The notes under the pieces were generated by a model. The model searched no databases, had not been told where the DNA came from, and worked only from the letters and a program-made list of their open reading frames with translations. This document shows positions 17,764-26,023 of a DNA stretch of 64,000 nt, one piece after another; position 1 is the first letter of the stretch, and each line of letters begins with the position of its first letter. The DNA comes from DASQZT01 sp963728965 (GTDB lineage: Bacteria; Acidobacteriota; Terriglobia; Bryobacterales; Bryobacteraceae): positions 620,001 to 684,000 of the forward strand of contig CAVSMH010000008.1 in assembly GCA_963728965.1 (NCBI GenBank), written 5' to 3'. A program made the position numbers and the translations under genes.

Positions 17764-19332
17764 TCAGCTTCTTCCTTCGATGATGGCCAGCAGGAGCTCG
17801 CGGCGGCCCCGGAAAACGGCTCCGGCGCGGCGCAGGGAAAACCGATAGAACAGTGCGGCGGCGATGGCCAGCAGCACCATGATCCACCAGTTTGCAGGGG
17901 CCAGGGAGGCCGGCCAGAGCTTGGCCAGGAGGCGCGGGCCAAACAACATGACCAGCATGCCGCCGATCACCACGACATTGCCGACGAGGGACAGATCATT
18001 GCCGAAACTGGCGTTGAATTTGGAGCGGCGGGCGCCGAAGAGGGCGGCCCAGAGGGCGAGGGCGTGCATGAGGAACAGACTCAGGACGGCGGCGGCGAGG
18101 ATCATGAAAAAGGCCGGCGGGCTGAGCGGGATGGGGCGGAAGAGGAGCAGGAGTACGGCGGCCACGGGGATCAGCAGGGAACTCATGAGGACGAAGGCAT
18201 AGCTGCCGGAGCGGAGGATGGCGGCGGGATTGGCGGGGAGGAGGAAGTAGCGGCGGAAACCGCCACCGAGCGTGCCGAACTGGTTGACGGCGAACTGGGC
18301 GGTACCGATGAAGCCGACGATGGCAAAGCAGCCCAGGACGGTAGCGAAAGGGTCGGCGGAGGCAACCCGGGTTTGGGTAAAGGCGAGGAACAGCGCGAGG
18401 GGAACGCCCAGCGGGTAGATGGTGCGGAAACGGTTATTGCGGGAGAAGTAGCGCAGCCATTGGGCGACGAGGGGGCCATTTTCGGGACCGAACAGGGCGC
18501 CGAGGCGCTCCCAGGGGCCGGCAAAACGGAGCGCGGTGGCCTGGGCCACTTTTGGGCGGACGGGCCGGCGTTCCAGGGCAACCAGGGCGGCGGCGAGGGC
18601 CGCCAGCCAGGCGAGGAGCACGGCGAAACCGAGCCACGCCCGGCTGCCGGAGCGGACCATGGCAGAGGCGGCGCCAGCGGGGGGCGTATAGGCCAGGACC
18701 GCGAGCACGGGGTCGAACAGGTGCGGGTGCTGTTTGACGAGGGTGCCGGCAAGGCCGGGCAGAATGCCGAACGTCAGGATGGCGCCGAGGAGGAGGGCCG
18801 AACCGCCCTTGCGGGAGACCACGCGGTCGATCAGCATGGCCATGACGCGGGCGAAGAGGTAGTTGGAGAGGAACAGCAGGAGCACCACGAGGGTAGCCAC
18901 CCAGAACGAAGCGGCGCCGATCAGGTAGAGGCCGACGCCGAGGCCGAGCTCGAGGGCGAGGACAAGGATCCAGAAGGGGTCGGCGATGCCCAGGAAATGG
19001 CGCGCCAGGCGGCGTTCGAGGGCGCGGAGGGGGTAGCGGCGAAGCTCGAGATCGCTGAAGACGGCATTGACGCCGAAACCGAGGATGACGGTGGCCATCA
19101 GGGCCTGCAGATAGAGGCCGCCGAGAATGCCGGCGGTGACGGCATAGCCCTTGCCGCTGCGCACCGCGGCGATGCCGGCGCCGGTGCCGCCCAAAGTGAA
19201 GACCACGAGCAGGAGAACCAGCAGCAGGTATCCGCTGAAGAAGAGGGCGATCCTGCCGTTGCGGGTGCGGGTTTTGGCCCAGAGCAGCTTGTAACGAAGA
19301 CGGACCAGGTTGCCGATGAGTGGGAAGTTCAT
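17764..19332 (-). CDS. ABC transporter permease (ABC-2-like, large)
   Basis: A 522-residue integral membrane protein with about a dozen predicted TM helices, for example FFSGYLLLVLLLVVF near residue 35 and LFLSNYLFARVMAML in the first half. It has two hydrophobic halves separated by a charged stretch (RRPVRPKVAQATA). The pairing with the ATPase 3 nt downstream identifies it as the membrane half of an exporter. Its ATG overlaps the stop of a small upstream ORF (ATGA). Substrate is not predictable from sequence. Confidence 0.9.
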   Translation of the reverse strand: MNFPLIGNLVRLRYKLLWAKTRTRNGRIALFFSGYLLLVLLLVVFTLGGTGAGIAAVRSGKGYAVTAGILGGLYLQALMATVILGFGVNAVFSDLELRRYPLRALERRLARHFLGIADPFWILVLALELGLGVGLYLIGAASFWVATLVVLLLFLSNYLFARVMAMLIDRVVSRKGGSALLLGAILTFGILPGLAGTLVKQHPHLFDPVLAVLAYTPPAGAASAMVRSGSRAWLGFAVLLAWLAALAAALVALERRPVRPKVAQATALRFAGPWERLGALFGPENGPLVAQWLRYFSRNNRFRTIYPLGVPLALFLAFTQTRVASADPFATVLGCFAIVGFIGTAQFAVNQFGTLGGGFRRYFLLPANPAAILRSGSYAFVLMSSLLIPVAAVLLLLFRPIPLSPPAFFMILAAAVLSLFLMHALALWAALFGARRSKFNASFGNDLSLVGNVVVIGGMLVMLFGPRLLAKLWPASLAPANWWIMVLLAIAAALFYRFSLRRAGAVFRGRRELLLAIIEGRS

Positions 19333-19469
19333 TGCGCATGCTCCTGGAGCGACCGGGCGAGCACGGTGAGGCCGAGCAGGGGCTCGGCCGGGGGGCGGCG
19401 CCGGCGGTGGATGAGGGCGGTGCGGTCGAACCGGTCGAGGACGAGCCGCTCTTGTTCCGAATGGGTCAC
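19329..19469 (-). CDS. Small hypothetical protein, 46 aa, coupled to the permease
   Basis: A GTG-initiated ORF: THSEQERLVLDRFDRTAL, then an Arg/Pro patch (HRRRRPPAE) and a helical tail ending SLQEHAQ. Its TGA overlaps the ATG of the permease (ATGA) and it follows serS by 33 nt, in the same direction. The overlap and the complete use of the gap support a real coupled gene. I recognise no family; the sequence could be a small cytoplasmic helper of the exporter or only a translational coupler. Confidence 0.5.
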   Translation of the reverse strand: MTHSEQERLVLDRFDRTALIHRRRRPPAEPLLGLTVLARSLQEHAQ

Positions 19470-19502
19470 GTTACCTGCTTAGATGCCCGGGGAGCGGATT
19501 TA

Positions 19503-20777
19503 TTACAGCCGCCGGGGGCGAATCGTCTCCTGGTTGAGGTAAGGGCGGAGGGCCTCGGGGATGACGACGGTGCCGTCCTTCTGCTGGTAATTCTCGACGA
19601 TGGCCACCCAGGTGCGTCCGGCGGCGAGGCCGCTGCCGTTCAAGGTGTGGGCGAATTCGGTTTTTTTGGGGGTTTTGACGCGGATTCCGGCGCGGCGGGC
19701 CTGAAAGGCCTCGTAGTTGGAGCAGGAGGAGATTTCCTTGTAGTCGTTCTGGCCGGGGAGCCAGACCTCGATGTCGTAGGTTTTGGCGGAACCGAAGCCG
19801 AGATCGCCGGTGGACAGCACAACGGTGCGGTAGGGCAGGCCGAGACGGCGGAGGATGTCTTCGGCATCGGCGGTAAGCGTTTCGAGCTCGTCGTAGCTCT
19901 GCTCGGGGCGGGTGAACTTCACCAGCTCCACCTTTTGAAACTGGTGGACGCGGATGATGCCGCGGACGTCGCGCCCGTAGGAGCCGGCCTCGCTGCGGAA
20001 GCAGGGAGTGTAGGCGCAGAGGCGGATGGGCAGGTCGCCGGGATCGAGGGTTTCGCCGGCATAGATGTTGGTGACGGGCACCTCGGCGGTGGGGATGAGC
20101 CAGAGGTCGTGGCCCTCGCACTTGAAGAGATCCTCTTTGAACTTGGGCAACTGGCCGGTGCCGAACAGGCTTTGGGAATTGACCAGGAAGGGGGGGAGAA
20201 CCTCGGTATAGCCATGCTCGCGGGTGTGGACGTCGAGCATGAAGTTGACGAGGGCGCGCTCGAGGCGGGCGCCGAGGTCCCAGTAGAGAGCGAAGCGGGC
20301 GCCGGCGATTTTGGCGGCGCGTTCGAGATCGAGGATTCCCAGCTCGGGGCCGAGGTCCCAATGGGGCTTGGGGTCGAAATCGAAGCGGGTGGGCTCGCCC
20401 GAGCGGCGGATTTGGACGTTGGCGGAGGCGTCGGGGCCCACGGGAACGGACTCGTGGGGAAGGTTGGGGATGCCGGCGAGGAGTTCGCGAAACTCGGAAT
20501 CGAGGAGCTTGACCTGGTCGTCGAGGGCGGCGATCTCGTCGCCGGCGGCACGGACCTGCTGCTGGCGTTCGGCGGTGTCCTTACCCTCGCGGCGGGCCTG
20601 GGCGATCTCGGCACTGGCGGCATTGCGCTGGCGCTTCAACTCCTCGGTGCGGGAAATGGCGGTGCGGCGGCGCTGGTCGAGCTCACGAAACTGGTCGAGC
20701 GAGGGGATGGGGCCGCGCGTCGAGAGGCGCTCCGCGATGCGGTCGAAATGGTTCCGGAACGAGGCGAGATCGTGCAT
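19503..20777 (-). CDS. serS: Seryl-tRNA synthetase
   Basis: A 424-residue class II synthetase charging tRNA-Ser. An N-terminal coiled-coil arm (about 30-100) binds the tRNA. It is followed by the catalytic core with motif 2 (CFRSEAGSYGRDVRGIIRVH) and motif 3 (GSGLAAGRTWVAIVENYQ). The NLPHESVPVG turn after the arm is characteristic. The start at 20777 has GGAGGGAC immediately upstream. It lies 30 nt after the zinc-ribbon microprotein and shares its strand and probably its promoter. Confidence 0.96.
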   Translation of the reverse strand: MHDLASFRNHFDRIAERLSTRGPIPSLDQFRELDQRRRTAISRTEELKRQRNAASAEIAQARREGKDTAERQQQVRAAGDEIAALDDQVKLLDSEFRELLAGIPNLPHESVPVGPDASANVQIRRSGEPTRFDFDPKPHWDLGPELGILDLERAAKIAGARFALYWDLGARLERALVNFMLDVHTREHGYTEVLPPFLVNSQSLFGTGQLPKFKEDLFKCEGHDLWLIPTAEVPVTNIYAGETLDPGDLPIRLCAYTPCFRSEAGSYGRDVRGIIRVHQFQKVELVKFTRPEQSYDELETLTADAEDILRRLGLPYRTVVLSTGDLGFGSAKTYDIEVWLPGQNDYKEISSCSNYEAFQARRAGIRVKTPKKTEFAHTLNGSGLAAGRTWVAIVENYQQKDGTVVIPEALRPYLNQETIRPRRL

Positions 20778-20807
20778 GTCCCTCCATGCTAACGCAGGGA
20801 GAGAGGG

Positions 20808-20948
20808 CTATTCGTCGTCTTCCTCCACCTGGACGGGTTCGAGATCTTCCGCCTCGAAGATCTGACGGCAGTCGAGACACTCGACGTAATCAACGCCGTC
20901 ACGGCGGGCGATGATCTGGGTACGGTTGTGGTCACAAGCGGTATGCAT
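20808..20948 (-). CDS. Zinc-ribbon microprotein, 46 aa
   Basis: A 46-residue protein with Cys5/His7 (TACDHN) and a CLDC pair (Cys28 and Cys31), forming a compact Cys/His metal-binding set. It has a basic centre (IIARRDG) and a very acidic C-terminus (EAEDLEPVQVEEDDE). It is preceded by a strong sigma-70-type promoter and lies upstream of serS. Function unknown; a nucleic-acid or ribosome-associated role is plausible given the fold and neighbourhood, but not shown. Confidence 0.75.
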   Translation of the reverse strand: MHTACDHNRTQIIARRDGVDYVECLDCRQIFEAEDLEPVQVEEDDE

Positions 20949-20971
20949 ATCCCAACGCTTTGATGAAATTT

Positions 20972-20999
20972 ATTCTATCCGGGTGCATCGGGTTGTCAA
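20972..20999 (-). promoter_or_regulatory. Sigma-70-type promoter of the microprotein-serS unit
   Basis: On the minus strand a consensus -35 TTGACA (20999-20994) is followed after 16 nt by -10 TAGAAT (20977-20972). The -10 box lies 23 nt before the microprotein ATG, leaving a short leader of about 17 nt. This is the best consensus promoter seen in the window. Confidence 0.8.
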
Positions 21000-21178
21000 G
21001 CCCCCCGTTTGGCGGGCGGCGGGAGCACCCGCCGGGCTCGTGCCGGGGGGCGGCTCCGGCAGGGCGGCACGCGGAGGACATTACTCTCACACAAAGCTAA
21101 AGATCGGCAAGGGGCGGAGGAAACATTAGGGTGCGCGGGCGGAGCGGCCGGAGGACGGCGGAGTTACAATTCGGGTAA

Positions 21179-22150
21179 ATGCCATTCCCTACCCAACGCC
21201 TGCGCCGTCTGCGCGCCACCGAAGCCCTGCGCGGGCTGGTTCGAGAGACCCACCTGCACCCGGGAAAGTTCATTCTGCCCCTGTTCGTGTGCCCGGGAGA
21301 AGGAGTGCGGCGGGAGATCGGGGCGATGCCCGGCAACTATCAGCTCTCGATCGACGAACTGGTGAAAGAGTGCGGCGAAGTGGAGAGCCTGGGGATTGGC
21401 GGGGTGATTCTGTTCGGGCTGCCGGAGACGAAGGACGAGATGGCGTCGGGCGCCTACGACGACAGCGGCATCGTGCAGCGGGCGATCCGGGCGATTCGCA
21501 AGGAGACCTCCAAGCTGCTGGTGATCACCGACGTATGCAACTGCGAGTACACCAGCCACGGCCATTGCGGATACGTCAAAGACGGCGACGTGGACAACGA
21601 TACGACGCTGCAATGGCTGGCGAAGGCAGCGCTGTCGCACGCGCGGGCGGGGGCGGACATGGTGGCGCCGTCGGACATGATGGACGGCCGGGTGTGGGCG
21701 ATCCGGCAGGCGCTCGATGCGAACGGGTACGAGAAGACGCCGATCCTGGCGTATTCCGCCAAGTTCGCCTCGGTGTTTTACGGACCGTTCCGGGAAGCGG
21801 CCGAATCGGCGCCGCAGTTCGGCGACCGGCGCAGTTACCAGATGGACCCGGCGAACGGGCGCGAGGCGATGCTGGAGATCGAGCTGGACTTGCAGGAAGG
21901 CGCCGATATCATCATGGTGAAGCCGGCGATGCCGTACCTGGACCTGGTGTGGCGGGCGCGCGAGCGGTTCGATGTGCCGATTGCGGCGTACCAGGTGAGC
22001 GGGGAGTACTCGATGATCATGGCGGCGGCGCGCAACGGGTGGCTGGACCACGATCGCGCGATGATGGAAAGCCTGACATCGATCACGCGGGCGGGAGCGG
22101 CGATTATCCTGACTTACTTTGCCAAGCCGGCGGCGCGGCTGCTGGGGTAG
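21179..22150 (+). CDS. hemB: Delta-aminolevulinic acid dehydratase (porphobilinogen synthase)
   Basis: A 323-residue enzyme condensing two 5-aminolevulinate molecules to porphobilinogen in tetrapyrrole synthesis. The zinc-binding cysteines Cys120, Cys122 and Cys130 are present (DVCNCEYTSHGHC), so this is the Zn-dependent class. Schiff-base lysines are Lys195 (YSAKFAS) and Lys248 (MVKPAMPYLD). The ATG at 21179 follows a TACAAT hexamer (21165-21170) by 8 nt with no Shine-Dalgarno, suggesting a leaderless mRNA. Perfect GC-rich hairpins lie further upstream (21017-21034). Confidence 0.97.
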   Translation: MPFPTQRLRRLRATEALRGLVRETHLHPGKFILPLFVCPGEGVRREIGAMPGNYQLSIDELVKECGEVESLGIGGVILFGLPETKDEMASGAYDDSGIVQRAIRAIRKETSKLLVITDVCNCEYTSHGHCGYVKDGDVDNDTTLQWLAKAALSHARAGADMVAPSDMMDGRVWAIRQALDANGYEKTPILAYSAKFASVFYGPFREAAESAPQFGDRRSYQMDPANGREAMLEIELDLQEGADIIMVKPAMPYLDLVWRARERFDVPIAAYQVSGEYSMIMAAARNGWLDHDRAMMESLTSITRAGAAIILTYFAKPAARLLG

Positions 22151-22199
22151 GACCCGGGCGCGGCGGAGTGTGTCAAAAGACACGGAAAGAAGAAATGGG

Positions 22200-22227
22200 C
22201 TTCGGTATGCCGATCCTGCTTCGGTAT
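22200..22227 (+). promoter_or_regulatory. Direct repeat in the promoter region of the metzincin operon
   Basis: CTTCGGTAT occurs at 22200-22208 and 22219-22227, a 19-nt period of nearly two helical turns. The second copy runs into a -10-like TATATT (22225-22230), 13 nt before the ATG at 22244. This is a possible activator or repressor site for the operon. Confidence 0.4.
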
Positions 22228-22243
22228 ATTGATTGATTGACTT

Positions 22244-22642
22244 ATGCTCGTGATTCGGGATCAGCAGATGGCGGTGCTGGGGTTCGATGCGGATGCCGCC
22301 TGGTGTGAGGAAAAACTGGCGAACCTGTATCCCGCGTTCGCCGGGGCTTCGGCGGCGGAACGGCGGAAACAGACCAGGGGGGGCCTGCGGCGCGCCTTGA
22401 AACTGAACATCGAACGCGCCGAGTATCTACAGTTCCTGTGCTTCGAGCAGACCTTTCCTCCGGGATGCCTGGAGGAGCCTTCGTTTGAATGGGCGCGCCG
22501 CATCCTGGCGGAACCGAAGAGTTCGAACGAGCGGATGAAACGATTGCGGCGCGAGACCATCCGGCGCCTGTTGGAGCTGGAAGCGCGACAGGAGGCGGAG
22601 AAGGCGCTGGCCGGGGAGGAGGAGCCGGAACAGGCGAGTTAG
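22244..22642 (+). CDS. Hypothetical protein, first gene of metzincin operon
   Basis: A 132-residue, mostly helical protein starting MLVIRDQQMAVLGFDADAAW and ending in a charged coiled-coil-like tail (RRLLELEARQEAEKALAG). The opening resembles small proteins found beside secreted effectors and spike proteins of type VI or contractile-injection loci, where they may act as adaptors or chaperones; I offer this as resemblance only. It is separated by 4 nt from the next gene and by 2-6 nt between the following three, so the set is one operon. Confidence 0.7.
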   Translation: MLVIRDQQMAVLGFDADAAWCEEKLANLYPAFAGASAAERRKQTRGGLRRALKLNIERAEYLQFLCFEQTFPPGCLEEPSFEWARRILAEPKSSNERMKRLRRETIRRLLELEARQEAEKALAGEEEPEQAS

Positions 22643-22646
22643 AACG

Positions 22647-22934
22647 ATGACGCCACGACAACAAATCGACGCACTCATGCAGGGGGTGGCGGACCAGCCG
22701 CCGGACCAGGTGGTTCCGTGCAAGAAGAACAAGACGCACTGGTTCAAACTGCTGATCCGCTGGGAGGACGATCTGACTCCCGTGCCGATGGCCGATTTCG
22801 AAATCTATCGCGGCAAGCCGTTGTACACAGCCGATGTAGCCGGCAATGGAAAATACGCCGAGAAAGCGGTTCCGCCGGGAAACTACCAGATCTTTTTTCC
22901 CAGTATCGACAAGAGCGAAATCATCGAGGGGTGA
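22647..22934 (+). CDS. Hypothetical protein, beta-rich, 95 aa
   Basis: A 95-residue protein without signal peptide. After a short helix (RQQIDALMQGVA) it is predicted beta-rich: HWFKLLIRWEDDLTPVPMAD, then GKPLYTADVAGNGKYAEKAVPPGNYQIFF. The AVPPGNYQIFF ending is like a carboxypeptidase-regulatory/transthyretin-type strand pattern used as decoration in secreted proteins. No catalytic motif is seen. Second gene of the metzincin operon. Confidence 0.7.
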   Translation: MTPRQQIDALMQGVADQPPDQVVPCKKNKTHWFKLLIRWEDDLTPVPMADFEIYRGKPLYTADVAGNGKYAEKAVPPGNYQIFFPSIDKSEIIEG

Positions 22935-22940
22935 TCTTGG

Positions 22941-23687
22941 GTGCCAGATGTAACTTCGGCCGCGGGCGATTGCTTCAACAAGATAGCGAAAGACCAAGGC
23001 TTTTTTAATTACCTCACCGTTTACAATCATTCCGACAACGCGACGCAGTTCCCGAACCCGAATCAGGTGGAGGAGGGCAGCACCGTCAAAGTGCCGGAGA
23101 AGCAGGTGAAGTCCTACGCCCTGCCGCTGGACGCGGAAAAGCCATTCAAAGTCATCCGCAAGAAGACCAAGCTGAGGGTGAAGATCTGCAAGGCGGACGT
23201 CTCGCAGACGCCGGGCATGGCGAAAGGGACGCTGGTGATCGGGGCGAAGAAGGCGGCCGGCACCGGAGGGACGCTGGAGATTGACGACATCGATCCGCAG
23301 GCGACCACCGCGTCGGTGACCGTGGAACTGTCCAATCCACCTGCGTACCAGGCACCGCCGGCGATGACCGCGGCGGTGGCGAATCAACATCCGCCGGCGA
23401 TTGTGGCCGCGGATTTCGACGATCCGAAGACGGTATGGCCGAAAAAGGGGGAGACCATCAAGTGGGCTCTGCAGGTGGGGTCGCTCGAGCCGCATACGGT
23501 GACGCGCGGCGTGTTGCAGCGGCTGGAAAACCTGGGGTTCACGTGTCCGGTCCAGAAGGCGGAGGACGCCGATACGGGGTGGGCGGTGAGGACGTACCGG
23601 CGCGCGGTGGAGAACAAGGTCGCGCCGGCGGATACGGCGGCGGTCGCGGACATTCGGGCTCATATTAAAGCGCGGCACGATGACTAA
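22941..23687 (+). CDS. LysM-like and peptidoglycan-binding-like protein
   Basis: A 248-residue protein starting at GTG 22941, 6 nt after the previous stop. Residues about 9-50 (CFNKIAKDQGFFNYLTVYNH to GSTVKVPE) resemble a LysM module. The middle contains beta-rich sequence and a Pro/Ala linker (NPPAYQAPPAMTAA). The C-terminal 75 residues (VTRGVLQRLENLGF, then DADTGWAVRTYRRAVEN) match the three-helix PG_binding_1 pattern. This suggests cell-wall targeting. No lytic motif was found; it probably works with the metzincin-like product encoded 2 nt downstream. Confidence 0.7.
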   Translation: MPDVTSAAGDCFNKIAKDQGFFNYLTVYNHSDNATQFPNPNQVEEGSTVKVPEKQVKSYALPLDAEKPFKVIRKKTKLRVKICKADVSQTPGMAKGTLVIGAKKAAGTGGTLEIDDIDPQATTASVTVELSNPPAYQAPPAMTAAVANQHPPAIVAADFDDPKTVWPKKGETIKWALQVGSLEPHTVTRGVLQRLENLGFTCPVQKAEDADTGWAVRTYRRAVENKVAPADTAAVADIRAHIKARHDD

Positions 23688-23689
23688 CC

Positions 23690-26023
23690 ATGCCGATTAG
23701 CCGAAGCGCCAGTATCGCCCGCACGGCTCACGACCGGACACATCTGAACCGCCTGGGGGTTCCGGAATTCGGTGTGGTCGAGATTCAGATCAAGGGGCAG
23801 GGCGGGAGCAAGTCGAAGTCGTATCGCGACGGGTCGAGCACGACGCCGACGGCGCCTTCGGGGACGGGAACGGAGAGCTTCCACTTCGCGCCCGGCCCGC
23901 AGTATGCGCCGGGGACGTGGACGGCGGATCCCGCGCTGAAGGACGACGTGCAGATCGTCTACACGCTGCACAATCCGCAGTACGCCATCGAGAAAGCGAA
24001 GATCGAGATCTTCCGGCGCTTCGAGACGGACCCGGTCTGGACCCGGGAGTTGAAGGACGCGGAGCTACTGCACGGGGAGAGTACGCTGAAGTTCAACGGG
24101 CAGGACAACTGGGACGGCAAGATCGACCCTCATGCCGACTTTCCGGGCGATTTCCTGAACGCGGAGTATTCGGTTTACAAGCTGAAGCTGACGGTGTCGG
24201 GGTCGGGGGTGAACACGGCGCCGACGGCATGGACCTATTTTCATATCATGGTGGCGAAACTGGAGCTCGAGTATGGGCCGAAGACGCTCCTGCCGGCACA
24301 GCCGGCGAATCGGCAGGGCGGCATGCACGGGGAGACGTACGATGAGCTGATCACGCAATCGGCCACGCCGCCGGCGGCCGGGGCGGTGAAGGTATTTCTG
24401 ACGTCCAACATGTTCACCACCGGCGACAACGACGCCGAGAACAACACGCTTTACACGCGATACGAGACCTTGTGGGGAGACGGACCGCTGATTCCGCTGT
24501 TCTGCAAGGTGTGGGTGAAATCGTCGGCAGACACCGATGTGGTGGCCATCAAGGCACTGGGCAACCTGAAGTTCCTGTGGGATTGGGAGAGCAAATCGGT
24601 GGCGAGCCCGACGGCATTCACGGCCGCGGCGGAAAACTACCTGGTCAACAAAGCCAAGCCGAAGGGCCGGAACTGTCACACGAAGCGCGGCGGAAAGCGG
24701 GCATCGAAAGACAAGGCCGTGTTTCCGGCGCAGACCGGCACGGCGCCGGGGGGTCTACCGGCCGGGGCCTTTCCATTCAAAGTGGAGCCGGTCGATAAGC
24801 CGCGCAAATGGGCCGCGTACAGCTACGCGTGGAACGACGGAGTGGCCGCATCGAAGACCGGGGTGATGTTCCAGCCGTCGCGCATGGCCGGCGACTCGTA
24901 CAAGCTCACGGTATACGTCTGCCAGGTATACGACCGGAAAAAGAAGTACAAGCTGAACGTGGATGCGGACGCTCCGCTACCGTGCCCGAACGTGCTCAAA
25001 GCGGAGACGGGGGAGTACCAGACGTGGCGCCGCGTGCATGTGCGCAAGTATGTCAAAAAGAGCGCGGCGGTCGGGGAGACGCTGAACCTGGCGACGATCG
25101 CAACGCACTACGCCAAGGCGTTTCTGGAATTGAAGGACGAGACCGGGGCGGCGATCCAAAACGTAGGGCACGCCGACTGGAACAACCGGGTGAACCCGGT
25201 GATCAACGGTTTGAGCGTGGCCCGGAAGCGTATGATCAAGCCGGGCGACCAGTATACGCTGGGCGGGCTGGGCGCCTACATGCGGACTCGCGACGAATAC
25301 ACGGTGGCGTTTATGGAAGAAGTGGGGGCTAAACTGGACGGGCTCGGCCTGGGACCGGCAAAGCTCACGCCGGCGCTGCGCACGTCGGTAGTCGATGCCC
25401 TCAAGAACAATCCTGTGAGTGGGGCAGCCGCGGGGCCGGCGATCAATGGCGCGGTGGCGACCGACGGCGGGGGGTTGAGCAACGCCGAAGCGGACCGGGT
25501 GAAGGACACCGCAATCGATCACTGGAACGACGTCCGCACGTTTATGAAAGATGCGGGCAACGGGATGACGACGAGCAAGTACGGGCCGACCACGAGCAAA
25601 ATCGTGGGCAAGCAGATGATCACGCCCGCCTTCGACCCGGAGGCCGACGCCAATCCGGGCTGCACGATCTTCCATGTAGAGAAGTTGAACGACGTGGGGA
25701 GCACGTTGATGGGATGGGCGTTCGACATCACTGGCGGGAATGGCGACCGGTGCGGTTTCCTGTTGTGCGAGACGGCCGCGGGCCACACGGCACCCGACAA
25801 TCCGGAATTCACGGCGGCGCACGAATTTGGCCACCACTTCTTCCTGCCCCACACTCCCGATGCGGGCGAGGAGAAGAATTACAAATGCCACGACAAGAGC
25901 GTGAAGAACTGCATCATGTCGTACAACCCGCCGGTCGAGTTCTGTGGTTTTTGTCAACTGCGCCTCAGAGGATGGAGTAAGGATGCGCTCAGCCCGGTCA
26001 GCTCCAAGAACTCGAAGACTTGA
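23690..26023 (+). CDS. Large metzincin-like zinc metalloprotease
   Basis: A 777-residue protein with no signal peptide. The C-terminal catalytic region has HEFGHHFFLPH (zinc His711, catalytic Glu712, His715, third ligand His721) and a Met-turn CIMSYN (Met743), the metzincin pattern HExxHxxxxxH plus Met-turn, although the usual Gly at the eighth position of the motif is Phe. Cysteines around the Met-turn (KCHDK, NCIMSY, EFCGFC) suggest disulfides or metal binding. Residues 1-600 are beta-rich modules without recognised motifs. Lack of a Sec signal, the packing with a LysM/PG-binding gene and the effector-like layout suggest export by a specialised apparatus. The function as a toxin or wall-associated protease is inference. 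Confidence 0.8.
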   Translation: MPISRSASIARTAHDRTHLNRLGVPEFGVVEIQIKGQGGSKSKSYRDGSSTTPTAPSGTGTESFHFAPGPQYAPGTWTADPALKDDVQIVYTLHNPQYAIEKAKIEIFRRFETDPVWTRELKDAELLHGESTLKFNGQDNWDGKIDPHADFPGDFLNAEYSVYKLKLTVSGSGVNTAPTAWTYFHIMVAKLELEYGPKTLLPAQPANRQGGMHGETYDELITQSATPPAAGAVKVFLTSNMFTTGDNDAENNTLYTRYETLWGDGPLIPLFCKVWVKSSADTDVVAIKALGNLKFLWDWESKSVASPTAFTAAAENYLVNKAKPKGRNCHTKRGGKRASKDKAVFPAQTGTAPGGLPAGAFPFKVEPVDKPRKWAAYSYAWNDGVAASKTGVMFQPSRMAGDSYKLTVYVCQVYDRKKKYKLNVDADAPLPCPNVLKAETGEYQTWRRVHVRKYVKKSAAVGETLNLATIATHYAKAFLELKDETGAAIQNVGHADWNNRVNPVINGLSVARKRMIKPGDQYTLGGLGAYMRTRDEYTVAFMEEVGAKLDGLGLGPAKLTPALRTSVVDALKNNPVSGAAAGPAINGAVATDGGGLSNAEADRVKDTAIDHWNDVRTFMKDAGNGMTTSKYGPTTSKIVGKQMITPAFDPEADANPGCTIFHVEKLNDVGSTLMGWAFDITGGNGDRCGFLLCETAAGHTAPDNPEFTAAHEFGHHFFLPHTPDAGEEKNYKCHDKSVKNCIMSYNPPVEFCGFCQLRLRGWSKDALSPVSSKNSKT

